Positions 33,988 to 41,846 of a stretch of 43,441 nt of DNA are shown piece after piece. The first letter of the stretch is position 1, and each line of letters starts with the position of its first letter. This DNA is from Candidatus Spechtbacterales bacterium. GTDB lineage: Bacteria > Patescibacteriota > Minisyncoccia > Spechtbacterales > 2-12-FULL-38-22. Location of the stretch: positions 1-43,441 of the forward strand of contig JBBDKX010000007.1 in assembly GCA_040879145.1 (NCBI GenBank). Reading direction: 5' to 3'. The notes under the pieces were generated by a model. The model was given only the letters and a program-made list of their open reading frames with translations. It searched no databases and had not been told where the DNA came from. A program made the position numbers and the translations under genes.

Positions 33988-34135
33988 ACCCCGCCCTTAT
34001 TTTGCCTTGTACACCCTAGCGGCGCAAGGGGCGAATAGCCCCTGCCCTATGCGGGCACAGCGCCGCGGGATTTTAACTCACTTAAACTCATAATCCCGCT
34101 TTAGTTATTTATACGAAGCAAAATAAGGGCGGGGT
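33988..34135. repeat. Inverted-repeat element IR-4 (homologue of IR-1)
   Basis: 148 bp between yhaO and yhaN. Perfect 18-bp ends ACCCCGCCCTTATTTTGC (33988-34005) and complement (34118-34135). Inside, GCGGCGC/GCGCCGC (34019-34025, 34060-34066) closes the two hairpins GGGGC-GAATA-GCCCC (34028-34042) and TGCCC-TATGC-GGGCA (34043-34057). Next comes a GCGGGATT..AATCCCGC stem. Ends, size and hairpin loop match IR-1. Confidence 0.8.
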
Positions 34136-34167
34136 AATAACTTACTAAATTCGCTACGCTCATTAAG

Positions 34168-35292
34168 TCAAGTTATTACATCCGGGTCATAAAATGCCTC
34201 CAAACCCAGTTGCAACGCCTCTTCATATAGCTTCCTTTCTTCTTCATCTTTCGCGTTACTTATTTTTTCTTCCATAAGTTCCACAAACTGTCCGCTTATT
34301 AATATGGAAGAATGTTCAGGTGAAGCGCCGGTCTCATTTGCGAGCATGCGGCTTTTGTTTTGTACGCGCAAGCGCCAAAACTTACCCCCGAGGTCTTCCT
34401 CAATCGCATCAACATTAACTACAATCTTATTCCGATTAGTGCCTGTTATGTTTGCGGTAAAAATAAGATTATCATCCGCGTACTCTTCTATTTTGCGCGC
34501 TATCTCAGCCGCATCTTCTATCTCCTCAATGTTTATCTCAATCTCTTTTGCCTCGCGGGCTCCTATTTGTACCGGCTTAACATCTGTAACACCATACTCT
34601 ACAGTGCCAACTATTACATAACCGGCGCCACTCTGGCTTATGGACAACATCTCAGGAGAACCGGAGTAATACGCTGTAACACCTCCTTTGCTTTCTTCTC
34701 TAAGAGAGTGCCAGTCTCCAAGCGCGACATAATCAGCTCCGCTTTCTTCTATCTCTTTTGAACTAATTGGCCAATCGGGACTCTTTGCTTGTCCCACAAC
34801 TCCACCATGCGCCATAATAATCTTTTCAGCTTGGCGCTGGTTATCTGTTTTTACCATTGGGCTTTCAGCTGACTTGTTGGTCGTATTAGCTTTGGCATAT
34901 ACCTCTGTATTTATATCTTCAAAATAGGTCTTAGTGCCCTCTGAGTCGGTAAACAAAAATACACCCTCTTTCTCAAGACCGGAAAAATGCTTGCCTAAGT
35001 CTTTTTTGTCTCCGAGTTTAAAATCGTGATTACCGGGTATAAGGCACACTCTAATACCGGCGGTATTTAGACGCGCAAACTCGCCTTTTACAAAGTCTAT
35101 ATTCTTTTGGGAGGGGTGGTTTGAATCAAACAAATCTCCCGCAACCAAAAACAGGTTAACCTTTTCGCTTATCGCGAGGTTCACAATATCGGAAAAGGTC
35201 TGTCTTAACTGTTCACGCTGTTCATTTGCTTTCTCGCCAAGTATTTCAAACTTAGCGCCTAAATGAATATCAGAAGTATGTAGAAATTTCAT
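34168..35292 (-). CDS. YhaO/SbcD-like DNA repair exonuclease
   Basis: 374 residues, Mre11/SbcD-type calcineurin-like phosphoesterase. Metal sites in order: TSDIHLGAK (DxH), LVAGDLFDSNHPS (GDLFD), IPGNHDFKLGD (GNHD), IMAHGG, and LGDWHSL. The C-terminal domain (VGTVEYGVTDVKP..) resembles the capping domain. It should act as nuclease with the YhaN-like ATPase encoded 243 bp downstream; the gap holds a palindromic element. Typical Mn2+-dependent nuclease on DNA ends and hairpins, known from the family rather than seen here. Confidence 0.92.
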   Translation of the reverse strand: MKFLHTSDIHLGAKFEILGEKANEQREQLRQTFSDIVNLAISEKVNLFLVAGDLFDSNHPSQKNIDFVKGEFARLNTAGIRVCLIPGNHDFKLGDKKDLGKHFSGLEKEGVFLFTDSEGTKTYFEDINTEVYAKANTTNKSAESPMVKTDNQRQAEKIIMAHGGVVGQAKSPDWPISSKEIEESGADYVALGDWHSLREESKGGVTAYYSGSPEMLSISQSGAGYVIVGTVEYGVTDVKPVQIGAREAKEIEINIEEIEDAAEIARKIEEYADDNLIFTANITGTNRNKIVVNVDAIEEDLGGKFWRLRVQNKSRMLANETGASPEHSSILISGQFVELMEEKISNAKDEEERKLYEEALQLGLEAFYDPDVIT

Positions 35293-35354
35293 AATTTGCC
35301 CAAGAGGGCGAATTAATTTTAATTAATGAGCACCGATTGGCTGTAAATTATAGA

Positions 35355-35447
35355 ACCGAGCACTCAGTGTACACAGCTGTAAAAAAATTTAAAACAAGTT
35401 TCGCGATTACTTGCAGATATTCCAATCATACATACTGAGTGCTCGGT
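35355..35447. repeat. Inverted-repeat element IR-5
   Basis: 93 bp between gtrA and yhaO. Perfect 14-bp ends ACCGAGCACTCAGT (35355-35368) and complement (35434-35447). Inside are ACAGCTGT and CAAGT-ttcgcgatt-ACTTG hairpins. Confidence 0.7.
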
Positions 35448-35472
35448 CGAAAGATGCTAAGCTCGTGCCTCG

Positions 35473-36159
35473 CTAAGAATCTTTTCGAAAAACCCAAAAC
35501 TTATACCCTACAAAGTTCCAGACAAAAACAACCACAGTTCCCAAAAGCGCTCCTATGCTTGCCCATAGTTTTGGGGTAATTCCAAATTGCGGACCTACAA
35601 CATTCACGGTCAAGGTTGCTGTACCAACATTCAAAAAGAATCCTATAACACTAACAGACATAAATTGAGTAAATTCTTTTCCGATCTTTTCTTGCTTGCT
35701 TTCAAATGTCCACCACTTGTTCCACGCGTAACTGTTCAAAGCCGCAACTATAAAAGATGCTCCTTTAAACACGCTAAACATGGTGCCCGCGCTAATTCCT
35801 GTAACAAGTATAAGTAGGTTTAAAACACCGAGATCTAAAAATGTATTTAAAGCTCCCACCATAGCAAATTTTGCAGCCTGGTATAAAATAGCTACTTTTT
35901 TAGCTATAAAATACGCAGAGTACATACCCGCAACAGCTAAAATGGGTAAAACAACCGCGAGCATTAAAGCTCCCTGTAACGTTGAAAACGTAGTTACAAC
36001 ACCCGCGGGAAGAGGCATTTCTGCCACATTCACACTACCTACTACAAACAAAAGCCACGCTATGGCCTCTCCTATAACTAAACTTCCTACTATGTCTGCC
36101 CTATTGAAGTGTACACTTTTTGATTTAACATCTTCTTGATTTTGAGTTTTTTCTTGCAT
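35473..36159 (-). CDS. GtrA-like membrane protein
   Basis: 228 residues. The second half is a GtrA domain: QAAKFAMVGALNTFLDLGVLN, SYAWNKWWTF, and FVWNFVGYKFWVFR, with four membrane helices. GtrA proteins carry or flip lipid-linked sugars during wall or surface-glycan synthesis. The N-terminal 90 residues add three further membrane helices and are unlike classic GtrA (about 130 residues), so this is a fused or extended form. Divergent from the GT39 transferase, a plausible functional partner. No Shine-Dalgarno. Confidence 0.85.
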   Translation of the reverse strand: MQEKTQNQEDVKSKSVHFNRADIVGSLVIGEAIAWLLFVVGSVNVAEMPLPAGVVTTFSTLQGALMLAVVLPILAVAGMYSAYFIAKKVAILYQAAKFAMVGALNTFLDLGVLNLLILVTGISAGTMFSVFKGASFIVAALNSYAWNKWWTFESKQEKIGKEFTQFMSVSVIGFFLNVGTATLTVNVVGPQFGITPKLWASIGALLGTVVVFVWNFVGYKFWVFRKDS

Positions 36160-36170
36160 GGGGATAATCC

Positions 36171-36249
36171 TTCGGTACAGCTCAGGATAAAATTTATTTA
36201 AACAAACCTGAGAAGAATGTAAAACAAGTTTTACATTGAATTTACCGAA
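36171..36249. repeat. Inverted-repeat element IR-6 in the gtrA/GT39 divergent region
   Basis: Outer pair TTCGGTA/TACCGAA (36171-36177, 36243-36249) encloses CTCAGG/CCTGAG and AATGTAAAAC/GTTTTACATT hairpins. A direct repeat ATGGGGATAA (36158-36167 and 36250-36259) brackets it. Confidence 0.6.
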
Positions 36250-36388
36250 ATGGGGATAAATTTAACTTATATTTATTATCATAGCACATATTAAAGTGTA
36301 CAATGAAGTTAATAAACTAAATAGTTGCCCACATGTAAAAAGGGTAACAAATACATACTATATGGGTTACTTTAAAGGAGAAATATCT

Positions 36389-38308
36389 ATGGAAAAAACT
36401 AAAAAATTTTCCGCTTCAATACTAATAGCCACCCTGCTTTTGGGAACAATGGGGCTATTAATGATGGTGGAAAGCAGTAAAACATCCACTATTGTGGATG
36501 AATCGCCACACATTGTAGCAGGATACGCGTATGTTGCAAAAAGGGATTATAGACTAAATCCCGAACACCCCCCGCTTATTAAAATGGCGGCGGGTCTACC
36601 ACTCGCGTTTCAAGATGTTAATTTTATAGAGGGGCGGCAGTCCTGGGTCGAGGACATTAACGGACAATGGTCGGGAGGAAGTGAATTTCTGCACTGGCAA
36701 GGAAATGACCCGCGCCAAATAATGTTTTGGAGCAGGCTTGGGCCAACTATTATTACCCTTCTTATAGGCGTGCTTATTTTCATATGGGCAAGGCAGTTAT
36801 ACGGAAGCACTGCAGGTCTTTTTGCCCTAACTCTTTTTGTTTTCTCTCCGACATTTTTAGCGCACGGCCCTCTTGTAACTACGGACGCCGGAGCTGCTTT
36901 CGCTTTTATTTTTGCTTCATATTTCTTCTTTAAATATTTATATAACCAAAATAGGAAGAATCTCATCTGGGCAGGTGTGGCATTTGGAATTGCCCAGCTA
37001 ATGAAGTTCTCACTTATTTTAATTGTTCCCTTTTTCACAGTAGCGGTAATAATGTGGGTTGTTTTCAAAGACAGGCAAGGCAAAGTTTGGTCCCTGCAAA
37101 CCCTTAACAGAGTAATGCTTTATTTTGGAAAACTTATGCTTATAGGCATAATTGGACTTATTGTTGTGTATCCTGTATACGCGTACACAGTATCAAATTA
37201 CCCCGTAGAGCGGCAGGTTGCAGACACGATATGGACACTTAACAGCCATCCATGGAACACGAATCCTGATTCAGCAGCACAAGGAGTAGGACCCAGCGGA
37301 ATTCCCGCAGTTGTTGTAACCATGGCTGAAAACCCTGTGTTGCGCCCTTACGCGCAATTCTTCCTCGGACACCTTATGGTGTTCCAGCGTGTTGCGGGAG
37401 GAAACACCGTTTACTATCTGGGTGATGTCGCCGAAAGCGCGTGGCTAAGCTACTTTCCTGTTGTCTTCTTCCTTAAAGAGCCTACCGCTCTCTTTATACT
37501 GCTAAGCATAGCAACATCTGCTGTATTTATTGCATTCTTTAGACAGATAAACACAACCACAAAAAATCTACCAGGAGTAAAGGAAAAGCTCAAAAAAATT
37601 ATAGACGTAAAGAGCGAATGGATAAGCAAATACTTTCTTGAAACTTCTTTCCTTTTCTTTATATTCTTTTACTGGTTTGTAAGTATTATAGGAAATCTAA
37701 ATATTGGTGTGCGCCATGTTCTGCCAACATTTCCCTTCATATACATAGTTTTAGCCGGAATTTTACACAGATGGCTGCACCCCGGAATAAACCTAAAAGG
37801 GCTTCCACTGCTTGAGCAAATAAAATCTGTGTTTTCAACCATAATGAAGCAATGGACAAAGGGAGGAGTCATAGCTATTCTTTTACTCTGGTACATACTG
37901 AGTTCTCTTTCGGCATTTCCACACATGCTTGCTTACTTCAACGAACTTGTTGGCGGACCTGCAAATGGGCACAAGTACGTTGTAGATTCAAACCTGGACT
38001 GGGGGCAGGATATGTACGGGTTGCAGGAATATGTAGAAAAAAACAATATTGAAAAGATAAAAGTTGATTATTTTGGCGGATCCAGCCCTGAGTATTTCCT
38101 GGGAAACAAGTATGAAAGATTTAACCCATTTGACCCGGGAGAACGCGAAGGATGGATTGCGGTTTCAGGAACACTAATGATGAATGGGCGAGGAATACCC
38201 ACTAAGGGATTCCAGGGAAGCACAACACACTACAGATGGATAGAAGAGTATGAACCGGTAGAGATTATAGGACACTCAATATTTATCTATTACATACCTG
38301 GGGAATAG
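36389..38308 (+). CDS. GT39-type membrane glycosyltransferase
   Basis: 639 residues from the ATG behind AAAGGAG (eight bases); a longer frame begins at 36296 without signals. ArnT/PMT-like: a catalytic extracytoplasmic loop with DESPHIVAGYAYVAKRDYRLNP and HPPLIK, then about ten membrane helices through the middle and end. It transfers a sugar from a polyprenyl-phosphate donor to protein or lipid. The C-terminal 120 residues form a soluble domain (YVVDSNLDWGQDMYGLQEYVEKN..) typical of this group. Divergent from gtrA, which may supply the donor. Confidence 0.85.
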   Translation: MEKTKKFSASILIATLLLGTMGLLMMVESSKTSTIVDESPHIVAGYAYVAKRDYRLNPEHPPLIKMAAGLPLAFQDVNFIEGRQSWVEDINGQWSGGSEFLHWQGNDPRQIMFWSRLGPTIITLLIGVLIFIWARQLYGSTAGLFALTLFVFSPTFLAHGPLVTTDAGAAFAFIFASYFFFKYLYNQNRKNLIWAGVAFGIAQLMKFSLILIVPFFTVAVIMWVVFKDRQGKVWSLQTLNRVMLYFGKLMLIGIIGLIVVYPVYAYTVSNYPVERQVADTIWTLNSHPWNTNPDSAAQGVGPSGIPAVVVTMAENPVLRPYAQFFLGHLMVFQRVAGGNTVYYLGDVAESAWLSYFPVVFFLKEPTALFILLSIATSAVFIAFFRQINTTTKNLPGVKEKLKKIIDVKSEWISKYFLETSFLFFIFFYWFVSIIGNLNIGVRHVLPTFPFIYIVLAGILHRWLHPGINLKGLPLLEQIKSVFSTIMKQWTKGGVIAILLLWYILSSLSAFPHMLAYFNELVGGPANGHKYVVDSNLDWGQDMYGLQEYVEKNNIEKIKVDYFGGSSPEYFLGNKYERFNPFDPGEREGWIAVSGTLMMNGRGIPTKGFQGSTTHYRWIEEYEPVEIIGHSIFIYYIPGE

Positions 38309-38341
38309 CTTTTAGGTTTTAGCTATTAGCTTTTAGTAAAC

Positions 38342-38371
38342 AAAAAAGGCGAGCTAATGCTCGCCTTTTTA
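38342..38371 (+). terminator. Terminator of the GT39 gene
   Basis: AAAAAGGCGAGC-TAAT-GCTCGCCTTTTT, 35 nt after the stop. Between them is a short 'agcttttaggttttagc' stretch like the type A core. Confidence 0.88.
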
Positions 38372-38499
38372 AATTAGGAACTAATTGTATTAGAATCAGG
38401 GTGTTTTTTTATTCTGTTTCTTCAACCTCTGACTCTGCATTTTTGTATTTATATAGCAAGTATATAAACGGTTCACTCGGCGAGAATAAAAATTTATTT

Positions 38500-39381
38500 T
38501 TATTCTGCGCCTCCCTGCCATTTATAAAAAACCTTGTTTCCTAACCTAAGGTCTATATATTCAAGCTCATTCACTCTTGCTCCTATTTTTTCATCCAAAA
38601 CCAGTACAAAATTTTCAACTGATTCTATTACAGGATTAGAGCGCGAAAAATATATATCCCAATCCGAGTAATGTACCTTTATGGTGTTCCACTCTTCTAT
38701 GGTTACATGTGTGGGCCTGTTATACGCAATCTCAAGCGCTTCTACTAATTTATCCAGGTAATCGGACGTCTCTGTATCTAAGACCTGCTGAGGAAGCGTG
38801 ACATCCGGTGTCCTTGTGTCGCGTATAGCAACAATAATAGACCCTCTGGAAACTCCCGGTGCATCTTCGTATACAAACCCTTCTGTGTCATAAAAATAAC
38901 AAGGCGCCACGGCAGGGTTGCCGGCGTAATTACACCATATTCCTTTTTGTTTTCGTTCGATTACTTCTATGTTTAGCGCGTTAGGAGGGCTTAGTTTTAC
39001 ATCCACGCTTTTTATTTTTGGAATATCCCTTAAGATGCCTACTTCAAACTTATTTTTAGGAAAAAGAATGGTATTGTTACGATTTAAAAAAACGAGTACT
39101 TTCTCTTCCGCTGTTTTCTCATAATATGCCTTTAAATTACTTGCGAGCTCTTCATTTACACCATTTATACTTACTTCTTTAATTTCAAACTCGCCTGAGA
39201 ATAAAAAATAATAAACAAGAACTGCTACGACTACTAAAAAAATTGAAACCACCACAAAATACTTTGTAAAAATAAATTTACGCACAAAAGAAACCCTCTT
39301 GCGCTTCCGCTTCCGAGGGTTTTTATTTTTTATAACAGCATCAAAATTCTTAACTCTTTTGTTTTTCTTTTTAAATGCCAT
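38500..39381 (-). CDS. ftsQ: Cell division protein FtsQ/DivIB-like
   Basis: 293 residues. Basic head (KKKNKRVKNF..KRKRKRVSFVRK), one membrane segment about 35-62, then the POTRA domain (FEIKEVSINGVNEELASNLKAYYE) and the FtsQ beta domain with IRDIPKIKSVDVKLSPPNALNIEVIERK. It links the divisome. FtsQ in this lineage often has this short form. A stem AGAATAAAAA/TTTTTATTCT overlaps the stop codon. The gap to serS is filled by IR-7; ftsA/ftsZ are not in the window. Confidence 0.88.
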   Translation of the reverse strand: MAFKKKNKRVKNFDAVIKNKNPRKRKRKRVSFVRKFIFTKYFVVVSIFLVVVAVLVYYFLFSGEFEIKEVSINGVNEELASNLKAYYEKTAEEKVLVFLNRNNTILFPKNKFEVGILRDIPKIKSVDVKLSPPNALNIEVIERKQKGIWCNYAGNPAVAPCYFYDTEGFVYEDAPGVSRGSIIVAIRDTRTPDVTLPQQVLDTETSDYLDKLVEALEIAYNRPTHVTIEEWNTIKVHYSDWDIYFSRSNPVIESVENFVLVLDEKIGARVNELEYIDLRLGNKVFYKWQGGAE

Positions 39382-39385
39382 AAAT

Positions 39386-39632
39386 ATTCGTGTCTGGGGT
39401 TTATGTTTTTAAACGTCGTAAGCCCGTCTCGCCTGAGGCTTGCCGAGGTGGACGGGAATGAGGGAGCTTTGTGCAAATACCCGAAGTGAGTAGGAAAAAC
39501 GATTTTGTCGTAAGACCTACCTTTTACTATAAGCAAAAGGTAGCTATCGTTTTTCCGTTAAATGAACTAGGCTGTATTTGCCAAAGTGAGTGAATGGCAG
39601 CGTGTGAGAAAACATAAACCCCAGACACGAAT
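39386..39632. repeat. Inverted-repeat element IR-7 between serS and ftsQ
   Basis: 247 bp with perfect 24-bp ends (39386-39409 and 39609-39632; ATTCGTGTCTGGGG.. first). They begin 4 bp before the ftsQ ATG and stop 6 bp from the serS stop, so the element is the whole intergenic gap. Inside: CCCGTC/GACGGG with a GC-rich palindrome, GGAAAAACGAT/ATCGTTTTTCC (about 39491 and 39547), and within it CCTTTT/AAAAGG. GCAAATACCC and GGCTGTATTTGCC also pair partly. Confidence 0.8.
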
Positions 39633-39638
39633 TATCTT

Positions 39639-40895
39639 CTACCCAATTTTACTAAAATCAACATATTTCCGGAGCGCTTTTGGTATTTTTACAGTACCAT
39701 CAGCCTGTTGATGGTTTTCAAGCAGGGCAATAAGTATGCGCCCTACAGCAAATGCTGTGCCATTTAATATGTGTACAAATTCGGTGTTGTTTCCTTCCTT
39801 TGTTTTGTATCTAATATTGAGCCTACGTGCCTGAAAATCTGTCGCGTTACTTGTTGAATGCGTCTCGCGATACTTGCCTTCGCTCGGCACCCATGCCTCA
39901 ATATCAAATTTTTGTGCCATAGGAAATCCTGTATCTCCTGTACATATATCTACAACCTGATACGGTAATTCTAATGCCTTCATAAACCCCTCTTCCAGAG
40001 AAAGTAAGAACCTGTGCTCTTCCCTGCTTTTTTCAGGATGCACAAAAGATACCATCTCTACCTTATCAAACTGATGCACTCTTAATATTCCCCTGGTATC
40101 TTTTCCATAAGAACCGGCCTCGCGGCGAAAACAAGTTGAAAAGGCCACAAATCTCTTAGGCAGGTCGGCTTCATTCAAGACCTCGTTTGCAAAATAAGGA
40201 ACAACTGACTGTTCTGATGTTCCCACAAGATACATGTCGTCTTTTTCAAGGTGGTATATATCTTCTTCTCCTCCCTGAGTGGTATATCCGAGCTTGTCCA
40301 TAAATTCAGGACGAACAAGAACAGGAGGTATTATTGGTGTAAAACCTTCTTCCATCAAGGTGTCCATTGCAAAATTCACAAGCGCGAACTCAAGCCTAAC
40401 AGCCTGGTTTTTAAGATATCCGAAACGGGTTCCCGATATTTTCGCGGCCCGCTCTGTGTCTATTAAATCGTGTTGCGCCGCTATTTCCATATAATCCTTG
40501 GGTTCAAAATCAAACTCCGGCAGTTTACCTTCTTTACGGGCTACAACATTTTCGGTATCATCTTTGCCCACGGGAACATCCCCAAAAGGCATATTTGGAA
40601 TAGCCAGCAAAAGCTTATCTAAAGAATTTTTTATTTCATTCAGTTTTTCTTCTTTTTCCTTAAGCTCTTTTTTTAATTTCTCAGCATCTTTTAAATGCTT
40701 TTCTCTTTTATCTTTATCCGCTAAAAGCTTAGAAAGTTCGTTTCTTTTAGAACGCAGCTCTTCAACTTGCTGCAAAATATTTCTGTATTCTTCATCCAGT
40801 TTTAAAACTTCTTTTACATCAATAATAACGCCTTTTACTTTGGCGCCTTTTTCAACTTCTTTTGGATTTTCGCGTATGTAATTTATATCCAGCAT
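39639..40895 (-). CDS. serS: Seryl-tRNA synthetase
   Basis: 418 residues, class II synthetase. N-terminal coiled-coil arm (about 30-100) that grips the long variable arm of tRNA-Ser; then motif 1 region FTPIIPPVLVRPEFM, motif 2 CFRREAGSYGKDTRGILRVHQF, and motif 3 FAVGRILIALLENHQ. Complete. Charges the tRNA-Ser seen at 1028-1111. No Shine-Dalgarno; the ATG is at the edge of a type B spacer. Confidence 0.97.
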   Translation of the reverse strand: MLDINYIRENPKEVEKGAKVKGVIIDVKEVLKLDEEYRNILQQVEELRSKRNELSKLLADKDKREKHLKDAEKLKKELKEKEEKLNEIKNSLDKLLLAIPNMPFGDVPVGKDDTENVVARKEGKLPEFDFEPKDYMEIAAQHDLIDTERAAKISGTRFGYLKNQAVRLEFALVNFAMDTLMEEGFTPIIPPVLVRPEFMDKLGYTTQGGEEDIYHLEKDDMYLVGTSEQSVVPYFANEVLNEADLPKRFVAFSTCFRREAGSYGKDTRGILRVHQFDKVEMVSFVHPEKSREEHRFLLSLEEGFMKALELPYQVVDICTGDTGFPMAQKFDIEAWVPSEGKYRETHSTSNATDFQARRLNIRYKTKEGNNTEFVHILNGTAFAVGRILIALLENHQQADGTVKIPKALRKYVDFSKIG

Positions 40896-40900
40896 AATTG

Positions 40901-41047
40901 TTTCGGCTCCGCCTCACGAAAAGTATAAAGTATACAGTATTTAGTATACAGGGGTGCTTTATAATTAGCTTTGCTTAATACTATATACTAAATACTGTAT
41001 ACTTGAACGAGCGTGGAGCGCGAGTTCTAAGCTCGCGAAGCGAGCTT
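40901..41047 (-). repeat. Spacer element type B (B2) before serS
   Basis: Arm ggctccgcctcac, the 'aaagtatacagtattta / tactaaatactgtatact' core, and arm gctcgcgaagcgagctt. It matches B1 at 13255-13434 over most of its length. Confidence 0.78.
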
Positions 41048-41265
41048 TAATAATATGAATCTACATAAAACTGAGCGCCTTCCAAAGCAAAATCATCAGC
41101 CTCTGCCTGTTCATCAAACTCCCTCTCCCAACTCATGGGCATTTCGGAATTTTGAGCTTCATCCATGGGCACTATTAAAACGCTTGGAACCCATTTTCCG
41201 CTTTCATCGTCCTGATACGACTGAGATGTTATTTTATAACCTTTGTATTCTATTTCTTCTGCCAT
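41047..41265 (-). CDS. Small acidic protein, unknown
   Basis: 72 residues, MAEEIEYKGYKITSQSYQDD..WVPSVLIVPM..ALEGAQFYVDSYY. The pattern YKGYxI .. W .. A .. G .. F(V/I)D resembles small one-domain beta-alpha proteins found in many bacteria (often annotated as hypothetical). No signal or membrane segment. It precedes serS on the same strand, with a spacer element between, and its stop is shared with that element's edge. Confidence 0.65.
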   Translation of the reverse strand: MAEEIEYKGYKITSQSYQDDESGKWVPSVLIVPMDEAQNSEMPMSWEREFDEQAEADDFALEGAQFYVDSYY

Positions 41266-41295
41266 GATGTTAGTTAAGTTTTAGTATAAAATTAC

Positions 41296-41649
41296 TTATT
41301 CCACCATTACCCCCTCAAGCGGATATCCTGCCTCTTTCCAGCCGGCAAGTCCGTCCTCAAAATCCGCCACATTTGTGTACCCCTCCTCTACCAGCTTGCG
41401 CGCTGCAGAAGGAGATGCCTGACATGTTGCGGATGAGCAGTGTACTATTATTTCCTTATCTTTGTCCCCTTCTGTAACTTTTTCCATTCTTTCAACAAAC
41501 CCGCTTTCGTGTACATCTACATTAACTGAGCCCGGAATGCGCATGCCTTCAAAAGAGGATGCTGAAAGCACATTAACCAAAAGAAAATCCTCTTTGGAAT
41601 CAAGCTTGTTTTTAAGTTCTTGCGCGGAAACTATTTTATAATCAGCCAT
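41296..41649 (-). CDS. Rhodanese-like domain protein
   Basis: 117 residues (start ATG of MADYKIVSAQEL; a longer frame of 20 codons has no support). Single rhodanese domain with the active-site loop VHCSSATCQAS and the CH2-type end FEDGLAGWKEAGYP. Moves sulfur from donor to acceptor, or serves as a thiol switch. The loop has two Cys (HCSSATC). No Shine-Dalgarno. Confidence 0.9.
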   Translation of the reverse strand: MADYKIVSAQELKNKLDSKEDFLLVNVLSASSFEGMRIPGSVNVDVHESGFVERMEKVTEGDKDKEIIVHCSSATCQASPSAARKLVEEGYTNVADFEDGLAGWKEAGYPLEGVMVE

Positions 41650-41846
41650 AAATAAAAAGTGTATTAATTTTATATACTCAGTATAAACCAGATGGAAGGT
41701 CGTTCGCAACCCTGAATAAGATATTTAAAAAAATGAAAATTAAATTGTTATAAACCAAAATATTAGTTATGTAAACTTTTCAACAAACTTATTTTCTGAT
41801 ACCCTACTACCAGATAAAGTTACAAAGTAAGAATCTCTATTTACCG

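Noticed and set aside
38401-38500. Shifted frame past the ftsQ stop giving a tail ending YKYKNAESEVEETE
   Set aside because: It could be a frameshifted extension, but no slippery site is seen and FtsQ already has its conserved end.
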